DNA of 43,124 nucleotides. Origin: Cyanocohniella sp. LLY (GTDB lineage: Bacteria > Cyanobacteriota > Cyanobacteriia > Cyanobacteriales > Nostocaceae). Below the pieces are notes generated by a model that was not told the origin of the DNA, searched no databases, and saw nothing but the letters and a program-made list of their open reading frames with translations. The stretch spans positions 1-43,124 of the forward strand of contig JAKOMP010000054.1 in the NCBI GenBank assembly GCA_022241785.1, read 5' to 3'. The position numbers and the translations under genes are program-made. Position 1 is the first letter of the stretch. Every line of letters starts with the position of its first letter. Of the stretch, positions 25,552 through 33,990 are shown piece by piece.

Positions 25552-26607
25552 CTATTTAACTTGCAAATTTTCCGCAGATTTATTTTCATAGTTACGAGGT
25601 TGATCAATCTTTTTTCCAGCAAATTCAGTCTGAAATTTTTGGAGAAAATTCCGAAAAGTAATATCTAAAGCATCAGCTGCAACGTGAAGTTCCTCTGATA
25701 TTTTTGGCATTGATTGGGAATTTAAACTAGCAACTATTACTGTGTCTTCTTGGGCGAGTTTATGGTCAATTTTTCTAAAAAAGCCATCTAACCAAGTTAC
25801 AGGTAAAACATTGCGATATAAAACGCGTTTTACACGAGTAGTATTTTCATCAATGGGTAGGTGAGCAACTAAAATTCCAAACTTGATATCAAATCGGCTA
25901 CCTCTACCTACACTAATTTCTGCGAGAGTAACATTAGGCAAATACAAAGTCAATTTGGTCTTTAATTCTGGTCGCCCGCCTAGTAAAAAATTCAAAAAAC
26001 TTTTGGAGTTACCTAATGACTCATAATTTACTTTAGCAACTGCACCCCAATCGTATTTTTCCACATCATAATTAATAGTTTTATTGATGGGTATTCTTTG
26101 ACCAAAAGATTTTCTATGGACTGCAATCACATGGGTAAAATCGAGATTAGCTTCCATGAGACGAGCATAGTTAGCATTATCTATGCCATCATCATACACA
26201 GGACGCATGGTAGAAACCATATATTCTGGAAATGTTGGTAAGGGGGGACGTTGTGCTTCTGGTAAATCTCCATAAAATAGCCAAACAAAACCATATTTTT
26301 CTTTAATTGGGTAACTCTCTACACGAGCTTTTTTAGGAATAGGTGTCCCTGGTGTATTAGAAGGAATTTCATTACATTGCCCATCAGCTTGAAATTTCCA
26401 TCCATGATAGGGACAACGAATACAATCTTTTTCAATCCAACCCAGGGAAAAGGCCGCACCACGATGGGGACATTGGTCTTTCAAAGCTATAATTTGTCCT
26501 TGAGAGTTACGATAGAGGACAAATCTCTGATTAACCATCACAACTTGCTGAGGCTTATTGGTAATAGCCGAGCTAAATTCACAAGCATACCAAAAGTCTT
26601 TCAACAT
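25552..26607 (-). CDS. Rieske non-heme iron oxygenase, copy 1
   Basis: This is the oxygenase component of the Rieske family (VanA/PaO-like), 351 aa. The [2Fe-2S] ligands are Cys46, His48, Cys65 and His68 (CPHRG and CPYHGW). The mononuclear iron site is seen in NLDFTHVIAVH (Asp, His, His). There is no C-terminal membrane helix or CxxC of the chloroplast PaO/CAO type, so it is probably soluble. It is a tandem paralogue of the next upstream gene, with an N-terminal domain nearly identical in layout and a diverged substrate domain. Being next to hemF hints at a tetrapyrrole substrate, but that is inference. A reductase partner is not visible. Confidence 0.88.
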   Translation of the reverse strand: MLKDFWYACEFSSAITNKPQQVVMVNQRFVLYRNSQGQIIALKDQCPHRGAAFSLGWIEKDCIRCPYHGWKFQADGQCNEIPSNTPGTPIPKKARVESYPIKEKYGFVWLFYGDLPEAQRPPLPTFPEYMVSTMRPVYDDGIDNANYARLMEANLDFTHVIAVHRKSFGQRIPINKTINYDVEKYDWGAVAKVNYESLGNSKSFLNFLLGGRPELKTKLTLYLPNVTLAEISVGRGSRFDIKFGILVAHLPIDENTTRVKRVLYRNVLPVTWLDGFFRKIDHKLAQEDTVIVASLNSQSMPKISEELHVAADALDITFRNFLQKFQTEFAGKKIDQPRNYENKSAENLQVK

Positions 26608-26723
26608 ATTTGTCTCCTAATGTTTTTTAAATATGTTGTCCTATCAAATTAATCCCAATTTGCACTTGCAATCTGGAAATTAAGACAATTGGCAACATAG
26701 ATAAACCTGTAATGTATGAAAAT

Positions 26724-27791
26724 TTAGTTCATCGATGATTTATAAACAGGTTGTATTTGCTTTTGCTGAGAATTATTTAATTTACTGCTATTAAAGTCCT
26801 CGCCCCAGCCCATAGATAAATATTTTTGGCGAAGCTGACGATAAGCTAGGGTTAAAGCATCAGCAGGGACATGAACTTCAGTTGATAAAGTTTCAGGTAT
26901 CAATTTGGGATATTGGGACTCGGTTACTAACCTATCTTCCAAACCAACTTTATGGTGAAAATTCACGAATAACCCATCAGCCCAAGAGTAGGTAAAGAAA
27001 TTACGCAATTGAATGCGCTTGCTCAGTGTGGTGTGGTTATCCACAGGAATATGGATAGCATAATTGATGATTTTGCCCCGACCAAAGTCACTTTCAATTT
27101 TAGTTATATTTGGCAAATAGAAGCTGGTTGTAGCATTTAATTGTGTCTTTTTTGGACGAAAAAAAGATTTAAATATACCATTTTTAGGCTTGGTATAGTT
27201 TTTGTAGATAAGTTTGGTACTGAAGCCCCAATCTTCATCTTGAACTACATAGTTTTCAACTGTGGGATCTTGAGATAATCCCGCCCCAAAAGAATTAGCA
27301 TGAACGGCATAAAGATGGGCAGGGTCAAGAGCATTTTCTATGACACGAGTATAGTGGGTTTGCATCTCGTATTCTAGATAAATAGGATGCATTTTGGGGT
27401 CATGATATTCTGGAAAAGGAGGAATAGGTGGTCTTTCTGACGGCGGTAAATCACCATAAAAAAGCCAGATAAACCCATATTTTTCCTGGACTGGATAACT
27501 GGTGATATTAGCTCTTTGAGGAATGGGTATTCCTGTTTCATTAGAAGGAATTTCTAGACATTTTCCATCAGCTTGAAATTTCCATCCATGATAAGGACAA
27601 CGGATACAGTTGTTTTCTAGCCAACCTTGAGACAATGCTGCACCACGATGGGAACACTGGTCTTTTAGTATAACTACTTGCCCTTGAGAATTGCGGTAGA
27701 GGACAAATCTCTGATTTAACATCACAATTTGCTTGGGCTGGTTGCTCACAGCTGAACTAAATTCACAAGCGTACCAGAAGTTCTTTAGCAT
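26724..27791 (-). CDS. Rieske non-heme iron oxygenase, copy 2
   Basis: This 355-aa paralogue of the adjacent gene has the same Rieske ligands Cys46, His48, Cys65 and His68 (CSHRG, CPYHGW) and an Asp-His-His site in NALDPAHLYAVH. The catalytic domain differs clearly from copy 1 (for example FFRPKKTQLNATTSFYLPN), suggesting distinct substrates or consecutive steps. The gap to copy 1 is 116 bp. It is the first gene of the same-strand cluster and faces a divergent regulator gene across a 494-bp spacer, so the cluster promoter probably lies there. Confidence 0.88.
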   Translation of the reverse strand: MLKNFWYACEFSSAVSNQPKQIVMLNQRFVLYRNSQGQVVILKDQCSHRGAALSQGWLENNCIRCPYHGWKFQADGKCLEIPSNETGIPIPQRANITSYPVQEKYGFIWLFYGDLPPSERPPIPPFPEYHDPKMHPIYLEYEMQTHYTRVIENALDPAHLYAVHANSFGAGLSQDPTVENYVVQDEDWGFSTKLIYKNYTKPKNGIFKSFFRPKKTQLNATTSFYLPNITKIESDFGRGKIINYAIHIPVDNHTTLSKRIQLRNFFTYSWADGLFVNFHHKVGLEDRLVTESQYPKLIPETLSTEVHVPADALTLAYRQLRQKYLSMGWGEDFNSSKLNNSQQKQIQPVYKSSMN

Positions 27792-28285
27792 CCCTAAGCT
27801 CCTAAGATTCTCAATAAATGACTGAACCTAAAGTGATTTTTTACTGGATGATGGTTTATTCGTGAATACAGAGATAGCTGCAAAGGTAAGTGTTTTTAGA
27901 CAGTCACCGGATACCAGCAGATCAAACATACCCGGAATAATGCCTACAGGTTATTTACCAATATTTCTCCCTCGGAAGTATTATTTGTGGTTTGTGGGCA
28001 CATGATCATTTGGTTTCATCGCATAAGAAAAGTATGTATTTAGCACCAAATAAAGCCAAAATTTGCTTTTTCAGCTTCTAGAGTATTCATTAACCCGCTC
28101 TGACACTTTCTGGCGTCTATTGCCTTTGTGGTGTGTCATCCTTTGGATAGAGTTGGAGTATCTTTCCTTGGGCATAGGTGATACTATACCAATGCACTAG
28201 TGCATTAGTCAACCAATGTATAATTTTTCCCGATAAACCATTACACCAATAAACTAGTTAATAGGTTTATTAGTTGGAGTATAGT
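27792..28285. other. Divergent promoter region
   Basis: There is no gene here. It separates the Rieske gene (-) from the ribbon-helix-helix gene (+). The right third contains two related palindromic motifs and a TATAAT box, listed separately. The left two-thirds is AT-rich without an obvious regulatory site. Confidence 0.6.
28188..28271 (+). promoter_or_regulatory. Candidate promoter and paired operators
   Basis: Two related motifs of the form ACCAATnnACTAGTnn(A/C)ATTAG-like lie at 28188-28209 and 28245-28264, 57 bp apart. The first contains the perfect palindrome AATGCACTAGTGCATT; the second is part of an inverted repeat AATAAAC / GTTTATT (28248-28254, 28265-28271). A -10 box TATAAT at 28219-28224 lies between them. 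This is a good layout for autoregulation by the downstream ribbon-helix-helix protein. Confidence 0.5.
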
Positions 28286-28495
28286 GTGGCACAAGGAGAA
28301 GCTTCTATTCGGGTATACCTGTCCCCTGAAACGAAAGACAAGTTTAAAACAGTTTGCTTTTTTAAAGGGCTGAATATGTCCGACGTTTCAGCCAAACTTA
28401 TTGAAGATTGGTTAGCTAAAAATGATATGGAACTGCCAAAATCTCAGAAAAATTCGCCCGCGCCTAAAAGTGAAAAAAGTAATAAATCGGCATGA
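28286..28495 (+). CDS. Ribbon-helix-helix (CopG/Arc-like) regulator
   Basis: This is a small DNA-binding protein. From GTG 28286 it is 69 aa; GGAG at 28276-28279 gives a 6-nt spacing to this start, so I prefer it to TTG 28274. The N-terminal strand ASIRVYLSPETKDKFKTVC is followed by two helices, with GLNMSDVSAKLIEDWL as the second, which is the ribbon-helix-helix pattern. The tail is Lys/Ser-rich and disordered. No toxin gene follows, so it is likely to be a stand-alone regulator, of itself and perhaps of the divergent oxygenase cluster. A plasmid-partition-type relative is an alternative. Confidence 0.7.
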   Translation: MAQGEASIRVYLSPETKDKFKTVCFFKGLNMSDVSAKLIEDWLAKNDMELPKSQKNSPAPKSEKSNKSA

Positions 28496-28871
28496 TTCAA
28501 GAAAGTGAATTAAATAAATTGCATCTCTAATTTTTTCTATAACTGGGCTGTGTAGTTTTACTGGCGCAGCAAGTCTTTATTGGAGACTGGGGATCAGGGG
28601 TAATGGGGATTGGGATTGAGCAATTTCTTTCCCTCTGTACCCTGCACCCCTACTCCGTCTCACTCACTTTTGAACCTAACTTTTCACGGTATCTGGAAAA
28701 CCTCTCTCTAAATCTCTCTCCTGCGAGGCGAGAGACTTTGAATTGCTGATTTGGAAGTTAGATTTTCTGTGGACTTTTCCACATGACGTGAAAAGTCAGC
28801 TTTTGAACGCCAGTTGCTCCAAGTCGGCATAGCCGCCCAACGGACTGGCTCCTTTTGGCTTCACGGCGGTG
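28496..28871. other. Gene-free spacer with a MITE
   Basis: No credible gene. It contains the MITE at 28676-28799 with its target duplications, and a palindromic cyanobacterial repeat (around 28815-28880) that reaches the end of the ATP-grasp gene. Nothing else is recognised. Confidence 0.6.
28676..28799. mobile_element. MITE copy 1, 124 bp, with 9-bp target duplication
   Basis: The terminal inverted repeats are CTAACTTTTCACG (28676-28688) and CGTGAAAAGTCAG (28787-28799), with 12 of 13 positions pairing. It is flanked by identical 9-bp direct repeats CTTTTGAAC (28667-28675 and 28800-28808). The interior holds a CTCTCTCC / GGAGAGAG-type hairpin. A second copy lies inverted at 40390-40513. It has no coding capacity of its own. 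Confidence 0.9.
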
Positions 28872-30473
28872 CTAGCTATAGCCTTCCCAAGCAATGGGAA
28901 AGGTGTAATCTGAGAACAGGGGAAAATCAGGATTGTCGCTGCGGGTTTCTTCGTCCAAAACTTTCACGACTTTGTTATATATATCTTCAGCTTGTTGTGG
29001 TGAATCGCCGATGCTGGTTAAGCCCAACTTGCCAAACTGGGAAAGACAACCCATGAGATGAAAGACTGTGCCTGTTTCTGTACCACTATCAAAGTGCAAT
29101 CGATGATGGGCGATAATATCCATTAAATCGTTGGGTAACAATCCGCGATAACGGTCTTTTTGCAGATTGTCGGTAGCTATATAGTATTTGGGTCGCCCTT
29201 GCTGACTGTAAAATAATCCTGTGGATAGGTCATAACGACCGTTGGTTAATAATTTCAATGTCATGAAAGGATGAGTTGTGCCACCTTTCCGCAAGTTAAT
29301 TTCGATCGCCTGAATATCCCACTCGCCATTGCCCTTATCAACGGTGATAAAATCAACACCAAAGCGCTCAAATGCGCCTTTTTCAGAAAGTTTTCTGCCA
29401 ATTTGTAATCCCCATTGCTGCAATTGCATCCGATAGCTGGGATCAGCAGGAAATCGGCAACCCAAATAAATTTGTCCGTCTGGCCCGCCAAGAATTTGGT
29501 CATGGGTGGAGACAATTTCTACTTCGCCCGTGGGTGTGATGCGTCCTTGGACACTAGGCGATCGCTTGATTTCTCCTTCTATAAATGCTTCGGCTATAGC
29601 TCCCAATTCAGTAATCCGTCCGGAAAAATTTGCCCAACTCTCTTTTTTGGCTTGAAAGCGTAAAGTTGAAAAGCGATCGCTAATTGCTGCTACTGTTTGC
29701 TCATGAGAAACTTTCCCTGGTGCTACATCCATAATTGGTCTTAAATCTAGCAGGGCGTTACCTTCTCCGGAAATGCCTTCATCGAGTTTCACCACTATGC
29801 GTTGTAATGTTGGTTGGCGTTCCCATAACTCACAAGCAACTTCTGCTAAATCTTGCTGATTCCACACCTTTTGACTTCCGTCTGGTAATGGTACTTTACT
29901 TTCTGCAAAAATTTGCCGACTACCACTTTTTGTCCCCCAATTTTGTAAGTCTGGGGCAGCTGCATACAATGGCACATTTAATCTCAAAGATAATTCAGCT
30001 TCCAAAAATGTGGAATTGTAGCAAGTCATAAATGATTTTTCTAACCGCAGTGCTTGGCGGATTCGCTCTAGCAATCGGGGACGTTCTAAAATTTTGGCAG
30101 TTAGGGGTCTTAGGGAAGAATCATAAGTAGAAAGTAGCAACAAACGATTACGAGCATGGGAAAACGGAATCCCTGGTAATAATTGCAAATAGTAATCAAT
30201 AATACTTGGATGCAGAGGCATGGAAGTAACATAAATCAGCCTTGTGCGGGGATTTCGCAAGCGCATCAAGGAAAATAGCAATCTTTCTTCATAATGCTCA
30301 CAACCTTCGATTTTTTGGAGTTCCCGCTGGTCGATACTCAGGGAGGGAATAATTAAAATATCCGCCTCACTATTGTCAAATAGCTCGATAGTTGGCCAGC
30401 GATCGCACAAAGTCAACTGAAGATGGCGAAACTTATCTATCTTGTCAAAATCTGTAATATTTAGTGTCACCAT
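28872..30473 (-). CDS. ATP-grasp peptide ligase, PGM1-related
   Basis: This 533-aa protein of the ATP-grasp superfamily has an N-terminal pre-ATP-grasp domain (about 1-170, with ADILIIPSLSIDQ) followed by the ATP-grasp fold: QRIVVKLDEGISGEGNALLD, then EAFIEGEIKRSPSVQGRI and RFGVDFITV...IEINLRKGGTTHPFM with the metal-binding Glu/Asn. This resembles the PGM1 peptide ligase of pheganomycin synthesis. Such enzymes join a carboxylate to an amine using ATP. It is divergent from a phosphoribulokinase-like gene; I have the impression that the two are commonly neighbours in cyanobacteria. The substrate is unknown. Confidence 0.8.
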   Translation of the reverse strand: MVTLNITDFDKIDKFRHLQLTLCDRWPTIELFDNSEADILIIPSLSIDQRELQKIEGCEHYEERLLFSLMRLRNPRTRLIYVTSMPLHPSIIDYYLQLLPGIPFSHARNRLLLLSTYDSSLRPLTAKILERPRLLERIRQALRLEKSFMTCYNSTFLEAELSLRLNVPLYAAAPDLQNWGTKSGSRQIFAESKVPLPDGSQKVWNQQDLAEVACELWERQPTLQRIVVKLDEGISGEGNALLDLRPIMDVAPGKVSHEQTVAAISDRFSTLRFQAKKESWANFSGRITELGAIAEAFIEGEIKRSPSVQGRITPTGEVEIVSTHDQILGGPDGQIYLGCRFPADPSYRMQLQQWGLQIGRKLSEKGAFERFGVDFITVDKGNGEWDIQAIEINLRKGGTTHPFMTLKLLTNGRYDLSTGLFYSQQGRPKYYIATDNLQKDRYRGLLPNDLMDIIAHHRLHFDSGTETGTVFHLMGCLSQFGKLGLTSIGDSPQQAEDIYNKVVKVLDEETRSDNPDFPLFSDYTFPIAWEGYS

Positions 30474-30930
30474 AATCCCTACCCCGTCATCGTCCCCAAC
30501 ACTGCTTTACTACTCTGGTATATACCAAAGAAAGTCCGATACCGCGAATATGCAACACTTCTTTGAGTGGAGATATTAGTAATCTAATTCTGTCACAGTC
30601 ATTATTCTTATTGCCTATACCATGAGACTCATAAAATCGTACCAGTAAGCATATATTTGCTGATATTTGTCAATATCTGCCGCTTATTTACATATAAATC
30701 TTTTTGGTAAACTAGATTTGTCATCAAACCCTATTAATAAAAATGAATAGCATTACTATTTGATGTATGCAAAAATTCAGTAAATATTAATTCCCTACTC
30801 CCTGGGAAAATGTATAGAGATGTTGCGTACACTAATACACCTGATTTATTTGTCAATTACCTTCTAAAATAAAGAACATTATCTGAAAGACTTTTATTAC
30901 TGTACTTATTGCTCGTATCAGGAGGGTATG
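30474..30930. other. Divergent spacer between ligase and kinase genes
   Basis: This 457-bp AT-rich region must hold both divergent promoters. A short inverted repeat GATATTTGTCAATATC lies near 30660-30676. A strong ribosome site AGGAGGG is at 30920-30926 for the kinase gene. No other features were seen. Confidence 0.5.
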
Positions 30931-31869
30931 ATGAGCCGTCCAATAATTTTGGGGATTGTCGGTGACAGCGCCGCAGGTAAAACAACGCTGACTAAGGGAA
31001 TTGCTCAAGTACTTGGGCCAGAAAATGTCACGCTTATTTGTACCGATGATTACCATCGTTATGATCGCCAGCAACGTGCAGAAATTGGCATCACAGCCCT
31101 CCATCCTGACTGTAATCATCTAGATATTATGCAGCAACATTTATCGCTGCTACGCACAGGACAGCCAATTCTCAAGCCAGTTTACAGCCATAAAACCGGG
31201 ACATTTGAAGCGCCAAAGTACATCAAGCCCAATAAATTCGTAATTATTGAAGGATTACTGGGTTATTCTACCCGTGCAGCTCGTGAAGCTTACGACGTGA
31301 AGGTTTATCTTGCACCTCCAGAACCGCTACGCGCTCAATGGAAAGTCAAGCGGGATACCCAAAAGCGCGGCTACACGCCGGAACAAGTCTTAGGAGAACT
31401 AGAAAAGCGTGAACCAGACTCAGAAAATTTTATTCGTCCGCAACGGCAATGGTCGGATATAGTTGTGAGTTTTTATCCAGCCAGTGATGATGCTGATGGT
31501 AGCAATGGACATTTAAATGTCCGGTTAGTACTGCGACCAACAATCCCTCATCCTGATTTTACACCAATTCTTAACTTAACTAATGGTAATTCTCAGTCAG
31601 CCATCCGCCTGGGATTAGACCGGGATATGAGTAAACCTGTGGATGTGTTGGAAGTTGATGGTCATGCGACTTTAGAACAGGTGAATAAATTAGAGCATAT
31701 TTTATGTTCGGATATGCCTTACCTGCTCAATGTGTGCGATCGCGAAAGTAATCCAGAATTGGGCAAAATCGCAGGGACAACTGGAGAGACATTGCAAAGT
31801 TACCCTCTGGCCCTAACTCAGTTGATTATTACTTACCATATGCTGAAAGCAACGCAAATTTATCAATAA
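30931..31869 (+). CDS. Phosphoribulokinase-like kinase (second type)
   Basis: This P-loop kinase of the phosphoribulokinase/uridine kinase family has GDSAAGKTT near residues 11-19 and then CTDDYHRYDRQQRAEIGITALHP, as in PRK. The middle (TPEQVLGELEKREPDSENFIRPQRQWSDIVVSFYP) is PRK-like. The C-terminus of about 100 aa differs from Calvin-cycle PRK as I remember it, and the regulatory cysteine pair of plant-type PRK is not seen at the P-loop. I choose the second ATG at 30931 because GGAGG then has a 5-nt spacing. It probably phosphorylates a sugar or nucleoside-type substrate other than ribulose 5-phosphate, linked to the divergent ATP-grasp ligase; that link is inference. Confidence 0.8.
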   Translation: MSRPIILGIVGDSAAGKTTLTKGIAQVLGPENVTLICTDDYHRYDRQQRAEIGITALHPDCNHLDIMQQHLSLLRTGQPILKPVYSHKTGTFEAPKYIKPNKFVIIEGLLGYSTRAAREAYDVKVYLAPPEPLRAQWKVKRDTQKRGYTPEQVLGELEKREPDSENFIRPQRQWSDIVVSFYPASDDADGSNGHLNVRLVLRPTIPHPDFTPILNLTNGNSQSAIRLGLDRDMSKPVDVLEVDGHATLEQVNKLEHILCSDMPYLLNVCDRESNPELGKIAGTTGETLQSYPLALTQLIITYHMLKATQIYQ

Positions 31870-31904
31870 CTGCCATCGGGAGTGGGGAGGGTAGTTCAAG
31901 GGAC

Positions 31905-31990
31905 TTCCAACTAAAAAATAATATTCCCATACCTGCGGGACTCTACGCGGTAAGCGCAGCTGTGCCCGTTAGGGCTTTACGCGTTGATTG
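31905..31990. repeat. Dispersed palindromic cyanobacterial repeat
   Basis: The stretch includes CTACGCGGTAAGCGCAG and GCCCGTTAGGGCTTTACGCG, a GC-rich palindromic type common in Nostoc spacers. A shorter relative lies inside the element at 898-931. It sits between the kinase gene and the convergent hepT gene. Confidence 0.6.
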
Positions 31991-32106
31991 CAGGGGAGCA
32001 GGGGGAAGTAACAGCCGTTTTGAGTCGGTGAAATTGGCATAATTAAAGCATTAGATGTGATGGTTGCTATTGATTGGTATACTTTATACTGGTGATGTTG
32101 TCAGGG

Positions 32107-32457
32107 TCATAAAATATCTCCTTGGCTTTTTAATAACTGGCTTACCTTGATTAAAAGAGGATGTATTTTATTTTGTACAACATCCCAAATGATTTCATTT
32201 TCAATTTGAAAATAGGTATGAGCTAAAATATCCCTTAAGCCAGCTATTTTTCGCCATTCAATTTCAGGATTGCGATCGCGTACATCAACAGGAACATTTT
32301 TGACAGCTTCTCCAATAATTAGAAGATTTCTAATAACAGCATCAAAAGAGCGATCATCTGCTACAAATTGCTCAAATTCCATCCCATCGGTGTAACGCAG
32401 CACCTTTTCACACGCCACTACAATATCGGCTAAATAAAGTCGAAAATCACGCGACAT
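32107..32457 (-). CDS. hepT: HepT-like toxin (HEPN ribonuclease)
   Basis: This is the HEPN-domain toxin of a HepT/MntA toxin-antitoxin pair, 116 aa and all-helical. The catalytic RX4HXY motif is intact: Arg75, His80 and Tyr82 in RDILAHTYF. In characterised pairs the toxin is an RNase and is silenced when the MntA partner adds AMP to the motif tyrosine. The gene overlaps mntA by 11 bp and is the downstream member, as usual. It lies in a mobile-looking region with repeats upstream and a second toxin-antitoxin pair about 6 kb away. Confidence 0.9.
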   Translation of the reverse strand: MSRDFRLYLADIVVACEKVLRYTDGMEFEQFVADDRSFDAVIRNLLIIGEAVKNVPVDVRDRNPEIEWRKIAGLRDILAHTYFQIENEIIWDVVQNKIHPLLIKVSQLLKSQGDIL

Positions 32458-32737
32458 GAATCGCCTCTTGTTCTACTGATGCACGAATTTGAGGCTTGAG
32501 TGATTTCTTAGTGACTAGATCTACTTTTTTTCCCAATTGATCCTCTAGATAAAATTTCACATCCATATAGCGATCAAAAGTAACTGGAGGTTCAAACTCA
32601 ACCAAAATATCCACATCACTAACAGGTGTTGCTTCATCGCGTGCGACAGAACCAAACAATGCTAAAGATTTCACACCCAACTTTTTTAATACAGTCTGAT
32701 GTTGCTTTAGAGTTGCCAAGATTTGGTCACGCTGCAT
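32447..32737 (-). CDS. mntA: MntA-like nucleotidyltransferase antitoxin
   Basis: This minimal nucleotidyltransferase of 96 aa has the signature Gly29-Ser30-x-x-Arg33 followed by Asp41-x-Asp43 (FGSVARDEATPVSDVDILV). In the HepT/MntA family it neutralises HepT by AMPylation rather than by simple binding. The gene is first in the two-gene unit and its end overlaps hepT. A third acidic residue downstream (KKVDLVT) is in the expected place, so the active site looks complete. Confidence 0.9.
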   Translation of the reverse strand: MQRDQILATLKQHQTVLKKLGVKSLALFGSVARDEATPVSDVDILVEFEPPVTFDRYMDVKFYLEDQLGKKVDLVTKKSLKPQIRASVEQEAIHVA

Positions 32738-32863
32738 AAGTAGCTCTTTAGTTTGGATCAGGATACTGTCATTCTGCCATGACTTTCTCTTTTATGATGG
32801 CTGCGATAACGCGATCGCTGTTAGCCATGATTTAGTTTTTGGAGTTCCCCAATTTATCAGTCC

Positions 32864-33808
32864 CTAAGTTAATTCAACTAAAGCCACAGCACCCCAAAGC
32901 GGTGCATCATCACCCAACGCTGCTGGAACAACTGCAAAATCAATTTCCGGTAACGCCGTCTCCCGCGCCGCCTTTTGCACCACATCCCACCAATTATCTC
33001 CAGCTTTAGTCACACTTCCACCCAAAATAAATAACTGGGGGTTAATCAAATTCGCCACATTCCCAATACCCACACCCAAAGCCCAAGCACTCTTCAATAA
33101 AATATCTTGCGCTAACTCATCACCTTGGGCTGCTGCTTCACTCACCACCTTTCCCGTAATCAACTCCAAATTATTACTCACCAACCCCCTCAAAATATCT
33201 CCTCTCTGCGGTTGATTTTCCAAACCTTCCCGCGCATTCTTCGCCATATAAGGCCCCGACGCCAATCGTTCCACACATCCCCGCTTCCCGCACAAACACA
33301 ATGGCCCCGCAGGATCGACAACCATGTGTCCAATTTCGCCAGCCATACCACCCACACCCCGCCAAGGCTGGCCATTGAGTATCCAACCACCACCCACACC
33401 AGTACTAATGGTGATATAAAACAAACTATCGTGTCCCGCACCAGCACCAAAGCGGTATTCACCCAAAGCCGCCACATTAGCATCGTTGTCTACACTCACA
33501 GTCACGCTAAACTCATCTTCTAACAACTGTTTGAGAGGAATATTTTCCCAACCAGCCACATGATGAGATAACCGCACTTTACCAGTGGAAGCATCAACAG
33601 GACCCCCAAAGCTGACACCAATAGCAGCAGGTTTTTCTCCTTGTAGTAGAGAATCAATGAGCGATCGCATAATATCTAAGTCAGTGTTAGCATTTGCATT
33701 AACTGGGGAAAAACGACGTTCATACCGTAACCATTCCTGAGAACCAGAATTTCCCACTGCTGCGGCTAGCTTAGTTCCACCAAAATCCAGCGCTAAAATT
33801 AACGTCAT
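32864..33808 (-). CDS. ROK-family sugar kinase (glucokinase-like)
   Basis: This cytoplasmic ROK kinase of 314 aa has the N-terminal phosphate motif DFGGTKLAAAV (residues 8-18), the sugar-binding region with VDNDANVAALGEYRFGAG, and the zinc-binding motif GPLCLCGKRGCVE followed by RLASG. There is no N-terminal helix-turn-helix, so it is an enzyme and not a repressor. The likely reaction is ATP-dependent phosphorylation of glucose or a related hexose. The ATG at 33808 begins right at the first strand. It is divergent from the ABC exporter gene. Confidence 0.9.
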   Translation of the reverse strand: MTLILALDFGGTKLAAAVGNSGSQEWLRYERRFSPVNANANTDLDIMRSLIDSLLQGEKPAAIGVSFGGPVDASTGKVRLSHHVAGWENIPLKQLLEDEFSVTVSVDNDANVAALGEYRFGAGAGHDSLFYITISTGVGGGWILNGQPWRGVGGMAGEIGHMVVDPAGPLCLCGKRGCVERLASGPYMAKNAREGLENQPQRGDILRGLVSNNLELITGKVVSEAAAQGDELAQDILLKSAWALGVGIGNVANLINPQLFILGGSVTKAGDNWWDVVQKAARETALPEIDFAVVPAALGDDAPLWGAVALVELT

Positions 33809-33990
33809 AATTTCTGAGTCATAAATAGGGTATTGATATTAACCCATCACTTATTACCCCTGTTCGTGTCAATCAACTTTTGCAAACATTCATTTACTCT
33901 CTAGCCCCAAGAAAAATAGATAATTTTCCTGAAACTACGCAAAAGCTGATAGCGTCAAACAAGATAAAATATTTTTGTGGAAGTTGCAGC

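Noticed and set aside
28814-29056. 80-aa plus-strand frame at the end of the ATP-grasp gene
   Set aside because: It starts inside a palindromic repeat and runs antisense into the ATP-grasp C-terminus; no independent support.
33125-33523. Plus-strand 132-aa frame inside the ROK kinase gene
   Set aside because: It is antisense to a well-supported kinase and has Thr/His/Pro-rich composition typical of shadow frames.
33880-33990. N-terminal extension of the ABC exporter from TTG 33880
   Set aside because: The added 37 residues do not resemble the family, and TTG 33991 has a better-spaced ribosome site.
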